DNA of 36,290 nucleotides from CAMLIZ01 sp040758375 (lineage in GTDB: Bacteria > Pseudomonadota > Gammaproteobacteria > Burkholderiales > Burkholderiaceae_C), in NCBI GenBank assembly GCA_040758375.1, contig JBFLWE010000063.1, forward strand, positions 1 through 36,290, given 5' to 3'. The notes below the pieces were generated by a model, which saw only the letters and a list, made by a program, of their open reading frames with translations, was not told where the DNA came from and did no database searches. The translations under genes and the position numbers were made by a program. Positions 14,374 to 21,822 of this stretch are shown here, piece after piece (within the stretch, counting starts at the first letter, position 1; each line of letters starts with the position of its first letter).

Positions 14374-15240
14374 TCAGAGTTCCAGCGACTTCAGGTATTC
14401 GCGGAAGCCGGGCCCCAGCTGCGGATGGGCCAGCGCCAGCTCCACGTTGGCCTGCAGGAAGCCCTCTTTGCTGCCGCAGTCGTAGCGCTTGCCCTCATAG
14501 CGGAAGGCGAACACCTTTTCGCGCCGCAGCAGCCCCGCGATGCCGTCGGTGAGCTGGATCTCGCCGCCCACGCCGCGTGGTTGGTTGAGGATTTCGTGGA
14601 ACACGCCGGGCGTGAGGATGTAGCGGCCGGCCACCCCCAACCTGGAGGGGGCCACGTCGGGCTTGGGCTTTTCGACGATGCGCGTCACGTCGATCAGGCG
14701 CTCGTTCACGGGATTGCCAGCCACGATGCCGTAGCGACCGGTGTGCTCTGCGGGCACTTCCTGCACCGCGATGATGGAGGCGCGCCAGTCGGCGAACTGG
14801 TCCACCATCTGCTTGAGCACCGGCGGCTGGCCCACCATCAGGTCGTCGGCCAGCAGCACCGCGAACGGACTGTTGCCCACCAGGCGTTGCGCGCACAGCA
14901 CGGCATGGCCCAGCCCCAGCGCCTGCGACTGGCGCACGTAGATGCACTCCATGTCGTCGGGCTTGACCGAGCGCACCACGTCCAGCAGCTCTTGCTTGCC
15001 CCCCTGGTCGAGGGCTACCTCCAGCTCGAAGGTCATGTCGAAATGGTCCTCGATCGGGCGCTTGTGGCGGCCGGTGACGAAGATCATTTCCCGTACGCCG
15101 GCGGCATAGGCCTCTTCCACCGCATACTGGATCAGCGGCTTGTCCACGACCGGCAGCATCTCCTTGGGCTGGGCCTTGGTGGCCGGCAGGAAGCGGGTGC
15201 CAAGACCGGCCACGGGGAAGATCGCTTTCTGGACTAACAT
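14374..15240 (-). CDS. galU: UTP-glucose-1-phosphate uridylyltransferase
   Basis: GalU makes UDP-glucose from UTP and glucose-1-phosphate for envelope polysaccharide and lipopolysaccharide synthesis. The 288-residue product has the nucleotidyltransferase signature GLGTRFLPATKAQPKEMLPV at residues 12-31, the VDKPLIQYAVEEA block, the FVTGRHKRPIEDHFD segment, and DLMVGQ with ADD for metal binding. The length is normal. The ATG at 15240 is preceded by GGAG. It is divergent from the 2-hydroxyacid-dehydrogenase-like gene; the 75-bp space between the two contains a TACAAT hexamer (15246-15251, + strand) that could serve as a -10 for the latter. Confidence 0.95.
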   Translation of the reverse strand: MLVQKAIFPVAGLGTRFLPATKAQPKEMLPVVDKPLIQYAVEEAYAAGVREMIFVTGRHKRPIEDHFDMTFELEVALDQGGKQELLDVVRSVKPDDMECIYVRQSQALGLGHAVLCAQRLVGNSPFAVLLADDLMVGQPPVLKQMVDQFADWRASIIAVQEVPAEHTGRYGIVAGNPVNERLIDVTRIVEKPKPDVAPSRLGVAGRYILTPGVFHEILNQPRGVGGEIQLTDGIAGLLRREKVFAFRYEGKRYDCGSKEGFLQANVELALAHPQLGPGFREYLKSLEL

Positions 15241-15315
15241 CTACTTACAATCTCCGGAAGTCTCTGAGCAAATCGCCTTATTGGCATTCTGAGTGCCTGC
15301 CCGTCGGATCCCAAC

Positions 15316-16296
15316 ATGTCGGTGCTGATCGTCGAACACCTCGATTCCGAGGTCATGGGCTGGCTGGCCGAGCGTCACCCGGTGCGCTATGCGCCGGAGC
15401 TGGCGCTGGAGCCGCGTGAGTTTCGACAGGCACTGTACAACGTGCGTGCGCTCGTGCTGCCGCCGTCGGTGGCGCTGAACGCGCAGACACTGCACTATGC
15501 GCCGGTGCTCAAGGCCGTGGGCCGGGTGAGCGCGGGCGCCGAGAACATCGACCTCGATGCCTGCGCGCGCGCCAGCGTCGAAGTGGTGCGCAGCACCGAC
15601 GCCAGCGCGGCGGCCGAGGCCGAGTTCATGATCGGCGCGCTGATCCAGATGCTGCGCCGCGTGCCGGTGGTCAGCGAAGACGGGCTGCTGGTGGGTCGCG
15701 AGCTGGGCTCCGCCACCGTCGGTCTGATCGGCATGACGCCCGGCGCGCGCTCGATGGCACAGCTGCTGCAGGCCTTTGGCGCGCGGGTGCTGGGCTACGA
15801 CCCCGCGGTGCATGCCTCCGACGGGCTGTGGCTGCGATGGCATGTGGAGCCGGTGAGCCTGACCGAGCTGATGGAGCGCAGCGACGCGGTGTGCGTGCAA
15901 CTGGCCTACTACACGCGCTACCTGGGCCTGCTGGGCGAGCGTTTCCTCTCGCGCTGCAAGCCGCACCAGGTGATGGTGAGCCTGTCGCACAGCAGCCTGT
16001 TCGACGAGGCCGCGCTGGCCGAAGTGCTGGCCAGTGGTCAGATGGCCGCGGCCTGGTTCGACTGCCTGGAGCCCGGCGCGCTGGAGCCCGGCCGCCCGCT
16101 GCACGACATCGACACGCTGCAGATCACGCCGCGCGTGGCCAGCACCACGCTGGAGTCGCGCGTGCGCAGCGCCTGGGCCGTGGCGCGGCGCATCGACGAG
16201 ATCCTCAATGCGGCGCCCAGCGGGCGCCAGCCGCCCTTCAGGCCGACGGCCCCAGGCGACGAAGTTGATCTTGCACTCGGGCCAGGGTCCGTGTGA
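15316..16296 (+). CDS. 2-hydroxyacid dehydrogenase homologue with altered active site
   Basis: This 326-residue protein has the D-isomer-specific 2-hydroxyacid dehydrogenase fold (phosphoglycerate dehydrogenase-like). The family arginine is kept in GRVSAGAENIDL and an EP pair in WFDCLEP, but key features are lost: the usual NAD motif GxGxxG reads GMTPGA (about residue 140), the usual NxxRG stretch reads SLSHSS, and the catalytic histidine of the TPH motif is Arg (ITPRVAS). Either it acts on an unusual substrate or it is no longer an oxidoreductase. The tail from about 300 on is Pro-rich and unrelated to the family. Its last 59 bases overlap the 3' end of valS on the other strand. It is divergent from galU; this neighbour does not reveal the role. 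Confidence 0.78.
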   Translation: MSVLIVEHLDSEVMGWLAERHPVRYAPELALEPREFRQALYNVRALVLPPSVALNAQTLHYAPVLKAVGRVSAGAENIDLDACARASVEVVRSTDASAAAEAEFMIGALIQMLRRVPVVSEDGLLVGRELGSATVGLIGMTPGARSMAQLLQAFGARVLGYDPAVHASDGLWLRWHVEPVSLTELMERSDAVCVQLAYYTRYLGLLGERFLSRCKPHQVMVSLSHSSLFDEAALAEVLASGQMAAAWFDCLEPGALEPGRPLHDIDTLQITPRVASTTLESRVRSAWAVARRIDEILNAAPSGRQPPFRPTAPGDEVDLALGPGSV

Positions 16297-19156
16297 AGTC
16301 GGCCAGGCGCTGACGCTCCTGCTCCACCACTGCCGCCGGCGCGCGCGCGACGAAGCTCTCGTTGCCCAGCTTGGCCTGCGCCTTGCCGATCTCGGCTTGC
16401 AGGCGCTCGGCTTCCTTGCCCAGGCGCGCGGTCTCGGCCGCGACGTCCACCTCGACGTGCAGCGCCAGGCGCGTGTCGCCCTGTACCTGCACCGGTGAGG
16501 CTTTTGTGGCCTGCGCGAACGCAGCCTCGTCGCCGACGATGCGCACCTCGCTCAGCTTGGCCAGCGCCTTGAGCACCGGCGCGGCGCTTTCGATGAAGCC
16601 GGCATCGCCGATCGTCACCAGCGGCACGCGGTCGCCAGGTTGCAGGCCCATCTCGCTGCGCAGGCTGCGCGTGGTGGCGACCAGCGACTTCAGCTTGCCC
16701 ATCCAGGCGTCGGCCTCGGCATCCACGCGCGACAGCTCGGCCTTCGGGTAGGGCGCGGTGGCCACGGTGTCGGCCGCGCCCTCGGCCTTGCGGCCGGCCA
16801 CCACGGCGACGCGGTCCCACAGCTCTGCGGTGATGAAAGGCATCACCGGGTGCATCAGTCGCAGCACCGTCTCCAGCGTGCGGATCAGCGTGCGCCGCGT
16901 GGCGCGCGCCTGGGACTGGTCGCCCGTCTGGATCTGCACCTTGGCGATCTCGAGGTACCAGTCGCAGTACTCGTCCCACACGAACGAGTAGATCGCGTTG
17001 GCCACCAGGTCCAGGCGGTAGTCGGCAAAGCCTTGCTCGACCGTGGCTTCCACGCGCTGCAGCTCGCCGGTGATCCACTTGTCGGCGGGGCTGAAGCTCA
17101 TGTAGCCGTGGAAGGGGCCGCCGGGCTGGCACTCGGCCTTGGTGTGCTCCTTCAGGCCGCAGTCGTGGCCCTCGCAGTTCATCAGCACGAAGCGCGTGGC
17201 GTTCCAGAGCTTGTTGCAGAAGTTGCGGTAGCCCTCGCAGCGCTTGGTGTCGAAGTTGATGTTGCGGCCCAGGCTGGCATAGCTGGCCATCGTGAAGCGC
17301 AGCGCGTCGGCGCCGTAGGCGGGCATGCCTTCTGGGAACTCCTTCTTCACGCGCGCGGCCACCTTGGGCGCCGTCTCGGGCTTGCGCAGCCCCACGGTGG
17401 ACTTCTGCACCAGCGTTTGCAGGTCCACACCCTGGATCAGGTCCACCGGGTCGATCACGTTGCCCTCGGACTTGCTCATCTTCTTGCCTTCCGAGTCGCG
17501 CACCATGCCGTGGATGTACACGTCGCGGAAGGGCACCTGGCCGGTGAAGTGGGTCGTCATCATGATCATGCGCGCAACCCAGAAGAAGATGATCTCGTAG
17601 CCGGTGACCAGCACCGTGGAGGGCAGGAACAGCGACAGCTCCTTGGTCTCGTTCGGCCAGCCCAGCGTGGAGAAGGGCACGAGGGCCGAGGAATACCAGG
17701 TGTCGAGCACGTCGGGGTCGCGTTGCAGCTGCGGGCCGGCGGCGCGCTTGTTTTCCAGCGTGCGCAGTTCGGCCGCGTGGTTCGCGGCGCGGGCGGCCGC
17801 CAGCCGGTTGTCGAGGTCGAGCTGCCACTTCCGGGTGGCCTCTTCCTGGTCGCGGCCGACGAACACCCGGCCCTCCTCGTCGTACCACGCCGGGATCTGG
17901 TGCCCCCACCACAGCTGGCGCGAGATGCACCAGTCCTGGATGTTGTTCATCCACTGGTTGTAGGTGTTGACCCACTGCTCGGGCACGAACTTCACGCGCC
18001 CGTCCTGCACCACCTCGATCGCCTTCTCGGCGATGCTCTTGCCGTCGCGGCCGGGCTTGCTGACGGCCACGAACCACTGGTCGGTGAGCATCGGCTCGAT
18101 GATCTGGCCGGTGCGCGCGCAGCGCGGCACCATCAGCTTGTGCTTGCGCGTCTCGACCAACAGGCCCTGCGCCTCCAGGTCGGCCACCACCTGCTTGCGC
18201 GCCACGAAGCGGTCGAGGCCGCGGTAGGCCTCGGGCACCTCGTCGTTGGTCTTCGCGTCCAGCGTGAAGACGGTGATCATCGGCAGCTTGTGCCTCAAGG
18301 CCACCTGGTAGTCGTTGGCGTCGTGCGCCGGCGTCACCTTGACGACGCCGGTGCCGAATTCGCGATCGACGTAGGGATCGGTGATCACCGGAATGGTGCG
18401 GCCGGTGAGCGGCAGCGTGACCTGCTTGCCGTGGAAGGCGGTGTAGCGCTCGTCTTCCGGATGCACCATCACCGCGGTGTCGCCCAGCATGGTTTCCGGC
18501 CGGGTGGTGGCCACCACGAGTTCGCCCGAGCCGTCGGCCAGCGGGTAGCGGATGTGCCAGAGCCAGCCGTCTTCTTCCTCGCTTTCGACCTCCAGGTCGG
18601 ACACGGCGGACTTGAGCACCGGGTCCCAGCTGACCAGGCGCTTGCCGCGGTAGATGAGGCCTTCTTCATACAGCCGCACGAAGGTCTCGACCACGATGGC
18701 CGAGAGCTTGTCGTCCATCGTGAAGTACTCGCGCGACCAGTCCACGCTGGCGCCGAGGCGCCGCATCTGCTGCGTGATGGTGGAGCCCGACTGCTCCTTC
18801 CATTCCCACACGCGCGCGACGAAGTTCTTGCGGCCCAGGTCGTGCCGGCTCTTGCCTTGCTGCTCCAGCTGGCGCTCCACCACGATCTGGGTGGCGATGC
18901 CGGCGTGGTCGGTGCCCGGCACCCACAGCGTGTTGAAGCCGCGCATGCGGTGGTAGCGGGTCAGCGCGTCCATGATGGTCTGGTTGAACGCGTGGCCCAT
19001 GTGCAGCGTGCCGGTGACATTGGGCGGCGGCAGCTGGATGCTGAACGACGGCCGGGACTCGTCGAGCGTGGGGGAGTAGACGCCGGACTGCTCCCACAGC
19101 GGCGCCCAGCGGGCTTCGATGGCGGCGGGTTCGAAGGATTTGGCGAGGTCGGTCAT
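16238..19156 (-). CDS. valS: Valine-tRNA ligase
   Basis: ValS charges tRNA-Val with valine and edits misactivated threonine. The 972-residue product has the class I HIGH motif as HMGH within PPPNVTGTLHMGHAF, the WVPGTDHAGIATQ segment, the editing-domain stretch TTRPETMLGDTAV, the KMSKS loop as KKMSKSEGN, and a C-terminal coiled-coil arm rich in Glu/Lys/Ala. The N-terminus MTDLAKSFEPAAIEARW is the expected start, so I placed the ATG at 19156; the frame continues 52 codons upstream without similarity. The 3' end overlaps the convergent dehydrogenase-like gene. A divergent gene begins 95 bp upstream, across a small palindrome. Confidence 0.97.
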   Translation of the reverse strand: MTDLAKSFEPAAIEARWAPLWEQSGVYSPTLDESRPSFSIQLPPPNVTGTLHMGHAFNQTIMDALTRYHRMRGFNTLWVPGTDHAGIATQIVVERQLEQQGKSRHDLGRKNFVARVWEWKEQSGSTITQQMRRLGASVDWSREYFTMDDKLSAIVVETFVRLYEEGLIYRGKRLVSWDPVLKSAVSDLEVESEEEDGWLWHIRYPLADGSGELVVATTRPETMLGDTAVMVHPEDERYTAFHGKQVTLPLTGRTIPVITDPYVDREFGTGVVKVTPAHDANDYQVALRHKLPMITVFTLDAKTNDEVPEAYRGLDRFVARKQVVADLEAQGLLVETRKHKLMVPRCARTGQIIEPMLTDQWFVAVSKPGRDGKSIAEKAIEVVQDGRVKFVPEQWVNTYNQWMNNIQDWCISRQLWWGHQIPAWYDEEGRVFVGRDQEEATRKWQLDLDNRLAAARAANHAAELRTLENKRAAGPQLQRDPDVLDTWYSSALVPFSTLGWPNETKELSLFLPSTVLVTGYEIIFFWVARMIMMTTHFTGQVPFRDVYIHGMVRDSEGKKMSKSEGNVIDPVDLIQGVDLQTLVQKSTVGLRKPETAPKVAARVKKEFPEGMPAYGADALRFTMASYASLGRNINFDTKRCEGYRNFCNKLWNATRFVLMNCEGHDCGLKEHTKAECQPGGPFHGYMSFSPADKWITGELQRVEATVEQGFADYRLDLVANAIYSFVWDEYCDWYLEIAKVQIQTGDQSQARATRRTLIRTLETVLRLMHPVMPFITAELWDRVAVVAGRKAEGAADTVATAPYPKAELSRVDAEADAWMGKLKSLVATTRSLRSEMGLQPGDRVPLVTIGDAGFIESAAPVLKALAKLSEVRIVGDEAAFAQATKASPVQVQGDTRLALHVEVDVAAETARLGKEAERLQAEIGKAQAKLGNESFVARAPAAVVEQERQRLADFTRTLARVQDQLRRLGPSA

Positions 19157-19208
19157 CGAATGGGCCTGTGAACAGCTCTTTACGCGCCGGCAGTCAACGC
19201 GAACGGGC

Positions 19209-19222
19209 TGCAATACATTGCA
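19209..19222. promoter_or_regulatory. Palindrome between valS and the S41 protease gene
   Basis: A perfect inverted repeat TGCAAT-AC-ATTGCA lies near the middle of the 95-bp divergent promoter region, 53 bp before the valS ATG and 30 bp before the protease ATG. On the valS side a TTGACT hexamer (19200-19195 on the - strand) could be a -35 element, but the -10 at 17-bp spacing is poor. The site could be an operator or a chance dyad. Confidence 0.3.
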
Positions 19223-19251
19223 AGACAAGGCTGCGATTTTAGGAGACGAGC

Positions 19252-20628
19252 ATGGGCAGGGCAGGGAAGAACCGGGTGGCGCGCTGGCGCCTGGGCGCCG
19301 CGGCGCTGGCATTGGCGCTGCTGGGCGGCTGCGGCGGCGGCGGCAGCAGCGGGCCCGAGATCAGCGAGCCGGCCAGCTGCTCGGTGGCCGACCAGAACGC
19401 CTGGTTGCGCGAGTACATGGCCGATTGGTACTTCTGGTATGCCGCCAGCCCCAGCCCGGACCCGGCGGGCTACACCAGCGTCGAGAGCTATTTCAGCGCG
19501 CTGCTGTACACCGGCACGCTGAGCGAGTTTCCGGCCGACCGCTGGAGCTACACGACGCCCAGCGCCGGCCACGAGCTGTTCTACGGCGAAGGTAAGACCA
19601 TGGGCTATGGCCTTTTCGTCGCGGGCCTGGAGATCCTCGCCACGCCCGACCAGCCGCTGCGGGTGCGTTATGTCGAGCCCCAATCGCCGGCGGCCGCGGC
19701 CGGCATCGTCCGCGGCGACCAAGTCCTCAGCGTCAACGGGCGGGTGGCCTCGGAGCTGGTGGCCGCCAACGATTTCGCGGCCCTGTCGCCGCTGGCCGCC
19801 GGCGAGCGGGTGACGCTGCAGCTGCGCGATGTCGCCGGCGCTGAACGCACCGCGGTGCTCACCGCGGCGGTGTACGACCTGACGCCGGTGCCGGCGGCCC
19901 GCGTGGTGGACACCGGCAACGGCCGGCGCACCGGCTACCTCGCGCTGAAGGACTTCGTGCAGCAGGCCGAGCCGGCCATGGCCACTGCCTTCGCGAGCTT
20001 CAGGGCCTCGGGCATCACGGAGCTGGTGATCGACCTGCGCTACAACGGCGGCGGCCTGGTGAGCACGGCCGCGTCGCTGGCCTCCTACGTGGCAGGGCCG
20101 CAGCGCAACGGCCAGGTCTTCGCCTCGCTGCTCTACAACAACCGCCACAGCGGACGCAACCAGAGCTTCCACTTCAGCTCGCCGGCGTCGGGCCTGGGCG
20201 TGAACCGGGTGTACGTGCTGTCGGGGCAGCGCACCTGCTCGGCCAGCGAGCTGGTGGTCAACGGCCTGCGCCCGTTTGTCGACGTGGTGATGGTGGGCGA
20301 CGGCACCTGCGGCAAGCCGGTGGGCTTCTTGCCGATCAGCCGCTGTGGCACCACCTACAACGCGGTGAACTTCGAGACCGTGAACGCGCTCAACGAGGGC
20401 CGCTACTTCGACGGCTTCCTGCCCACCTGCGCGGTGGCCGACGACCTGGACCACGAGCTCGGCTCGCCGGCCGAGTCGCTGCTGGCTGCGGCACGCCACC
20501 ACGCGGCCACCGGCGCCTGCCCGGCCGGCACGGCCATGGGCACGGCGCGCGCGCTGGGCTTCAAGCGAGCGGCCGACCGCCCGCGCAGCACCGAGCCGGG
20601 CGAGCAGCGTGGCCTGATCCTGAGGTGA
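19252..20628 (+). CDS. S41-family (C-terminal processing) peptidase, lipoprotein
   Basis: This predicted cell-envelope serine protease is 458 residues long. It starts with a basic region and a hydrophobic core ending in LLGGC, a lipobox with Cys27, followed by a Gly/Ser linker, so it should be membrane-anchored in the periplasm or outer membrane. A PDZ domain lies at about 125-205 (RYVEPQSPAAAAGIVRGDQVLSVNG). The protease domain has LVIDLRYNGGG (from 258), the nucleophile in TCSASELV (Ser330) and the general base in GTCGKPVG (Lys355). The Ser-Lys spacing of 25 equals that of E. coli Tsp. Cysteines sit next to both (329 and 353). An AGGAG site precedes the ATG. It is divergent from valS and converges on guaC. 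Confidence 0.88.
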   Translation: MGRAGKNRVARWRLGAAALALALLGGCGGGGSSGPEISEPASCSVADQNAWLREYMADWYFWYAASPSPDPAGYTSVESYFSALLYTGTLSEFPADRWSYTTPSAGHELFYGEGKTMGYGLFVAGLEILATPDQPLRVRYVEPQSPAAAAGIVRGDQVLSVNGRVASELVAANDFAALSPLAAGERVTLQLRDVAGAERTAVLTAAVYDLTPVPAARVVDTGNGRRTGYLALKDFVQQAEPAMATAFASFRASGITELVIDLRYNGGGLVSTAASLASYVAGPQRNGQVFASLLYNNRHSGRNQSFHFSSPASGLGVNRVYVLSGQRTCSASELVVNGLRPFVDVVMVGDGTCGKPVGFLPISRCGTTYNAVNFETVNALNEGRYFDGFLPTCAVADDLDHELGSPAESLLAAARHHAATGACPAGTAMGTARALGFKRAADRPRSTEPGEQRGLILR

Positions 20629-20655
20629 TGCGGCCGGGCGTGCCCTGCGTGGGCC

Positions 20656-21633
20656 CTACATGAACAGGTGCTCGCCCGCGTTCTCGCCGCCCAGGATCAC
20701 GTAGTTCACCTTGCGCAGGTCGGCCAGCGCGCGCCCGCCGGCGTAGGAGATCGAGCTCTGCAGGTCTTCCTGCATCTCGCGCAGCGTCTCGGGCAGCGTG
20801 CCTTTGATCGGCTCGAGGATGCGCTTGCCTTCGACGTGCTTGTACTCGCCCTTGTTGAAGTCGGAGGCCGAGCCGTAGTACTCCTTGTACAGCTTGCCGT
20901 CCACCTCCACCGTCTGGCCCGGCGATTCTTCGTGGCCGGCGAACAGCGAGCCGATCATCACCATGGCCGCGCCGAAGCGCACGCTCTTGGCGATGTCGCC
21001 GTGGTGGCGGATGCCGCCATCGGCAATGATGGGCTTGGTGGCCACGCGGGCGCACCACTTCAAGGCGCTCAGCTGCCAGCCGCCGGTGCCGAAGCCGGTT
21101 TTCATGCGTGTGATGCACACCTTGCCGGGGCCGATGCCCACCTTGGTGGCGTCGGCGCCCCAGTTCTCCAGGTCGATCACCGCCTCGGGCGTGCCCACGT
21201 TGCCGGCGATGAGAAAGGTGCCGGGCAGCTTGAGTTTGATGTGCTCGATCATGCGCCGCACGCTGTCGGCATGGCCGTGCGCGATGTCGATGGTGATGTA
21301 GTCGGCGCCCACGCCTTCGGCGGCCAGGCGGTCGATCACCTCCACGTCCGCCGGCTTGACGCCCGAGCTGAGCGAGACGAACAGCCCCTTGTCGCGCATG
21401 GCCTTGGCAAAGGCCACGTTGTCGAGGTCGAAGCGGTGCATCACGTAGAAATAGCCGTTGGCTGCCAGCCATTCGGAGATGCGCTCGTCGAGCACCGTCT
21501 TCATGTTGGCCGGCACCACCGGCAGCTTGAAGCGGCGGCCGCCGAATTCCACCGAGGTGTCGCACTCGGCGCGGCTGTTCACGACGCATTTGCGCGGCAG
21601 CAGCAGCACGTTGTCGTAGTCGAAGATCTGCAT
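20656..21633 (-). CDS. guaC: GMP reductase
   Basis: GuaC converts GMP to IMP with NADPH and release of ammonia, linking guanine and adenine nucleotide pools. The 325-residue product matches the short type of GMP reductase seen in Firmicutes (about 326 residues): N-terminal FDYDNVLLLPRKCVVNSRAECDTSV, VVPANMKTV, the IDIAHGHADSV motif, and the active-site loop GIGPGKVCITRMKTGFG with the catalytic cysteine. EYYGSASDFNKGEYKHVEG near residue 260 also fits GMP reductase. I chose the ATG at 21633; the 39 upstream codons that stay open correspond to a GC-rich structured leader. No good ribosome-binding site precedes the ATG. Confidence 0.92.
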   Translation of the reverse strand: MQIFDYDNVLLLPRKCVVNSRAECDTSVEFGGRRFKLPVVPANMKTVLDERISEWLAANGYFYVMHRFDLDNVAFAKAMRDKGLFVSLSSGVKPADVEVIDRLAAEGVGADYITIDIAHGHADSVRRMIEHIKLKLPGTFLIAGNVGTPEAVIDLENWGADATKVGIGPGKVCITRMKTGFGTGGWQLSALKWCARVATKPIIADGGIRHHGDIAKSVRFGAAMVMIGSLFAGHEESPGQTVEVDGKLYKEYYGSASDFNKGEYKHVEGKRILEPIKGTLPETLREMQEDLQSSISYAGGRALADLRKVNYVILGGENAGEHLFM

Positions 21634-21705
21634 AAGCGAAGAAGGACCGGAAATCCAGCGGCGTTGGCGCAGTGCCGCTGCAAGGCTGCGAGCGCTTGAC
21701 TTGGC

Positions 21706-21762
21706 GTCCGGTGGTCCCCGAAAGCCGCCGAGCGGGGGCGGTGGGGACACAAAAAACCGGAC
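21706..21762 (-). promoter_or_regulatory. Structured leader candidate upstream of guaC
   Basis: In the 189-bp gap between the phospholipase gene and guaC, three nested inverted repeats form one long stem: GTCCGGT/ACCGGAC (21706-21712/21756-21762), GTCCCC/GGGGAC (21714-21719/21743-21748) and CCGCC/GGCGG (21725-21729/21737-21741). On the guaC strand one side carries a TTTTTTG bulge. A TAGAAT hexamer at 21792-21787 on the - strand could be the -10, which would put the whole stem in the mRNA leader about 73 nt before the ATG. A matching -35 is not evident. It may be an mRNA regulator of guaC, a terminator for the upstream gene, or a repeat. Confidence 0.4.
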
Positions 21763-21822
21763 ACCAAAATTTGGGCCCGGTGGCTGATTCTACGCGGCAG
21801 GCTTTCCTTGTGCGGGGCAGGG

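Noticed and set aside
14632..14655. CCCCC/GGGGG inverted stretch inside galU considered as a repeat copy
   Set aside because: It encodes the normal GalU segment SRLGVAGR in frame and lacks the rest of the repeat cores.
16640..19171. 843-codon + strand open frame over valS
   Set aside because: Its sequence is a His/Gly/Val/Leu-rich reading of the valS complement with no motifs; valS on the other strand is certain.
19157..19251. T-box or other valine-sensing leader before valS
   Set aside because: The gap is only 95 bp, has no T-box sequence or specifier stem, and T-boxes are not expected in this group.
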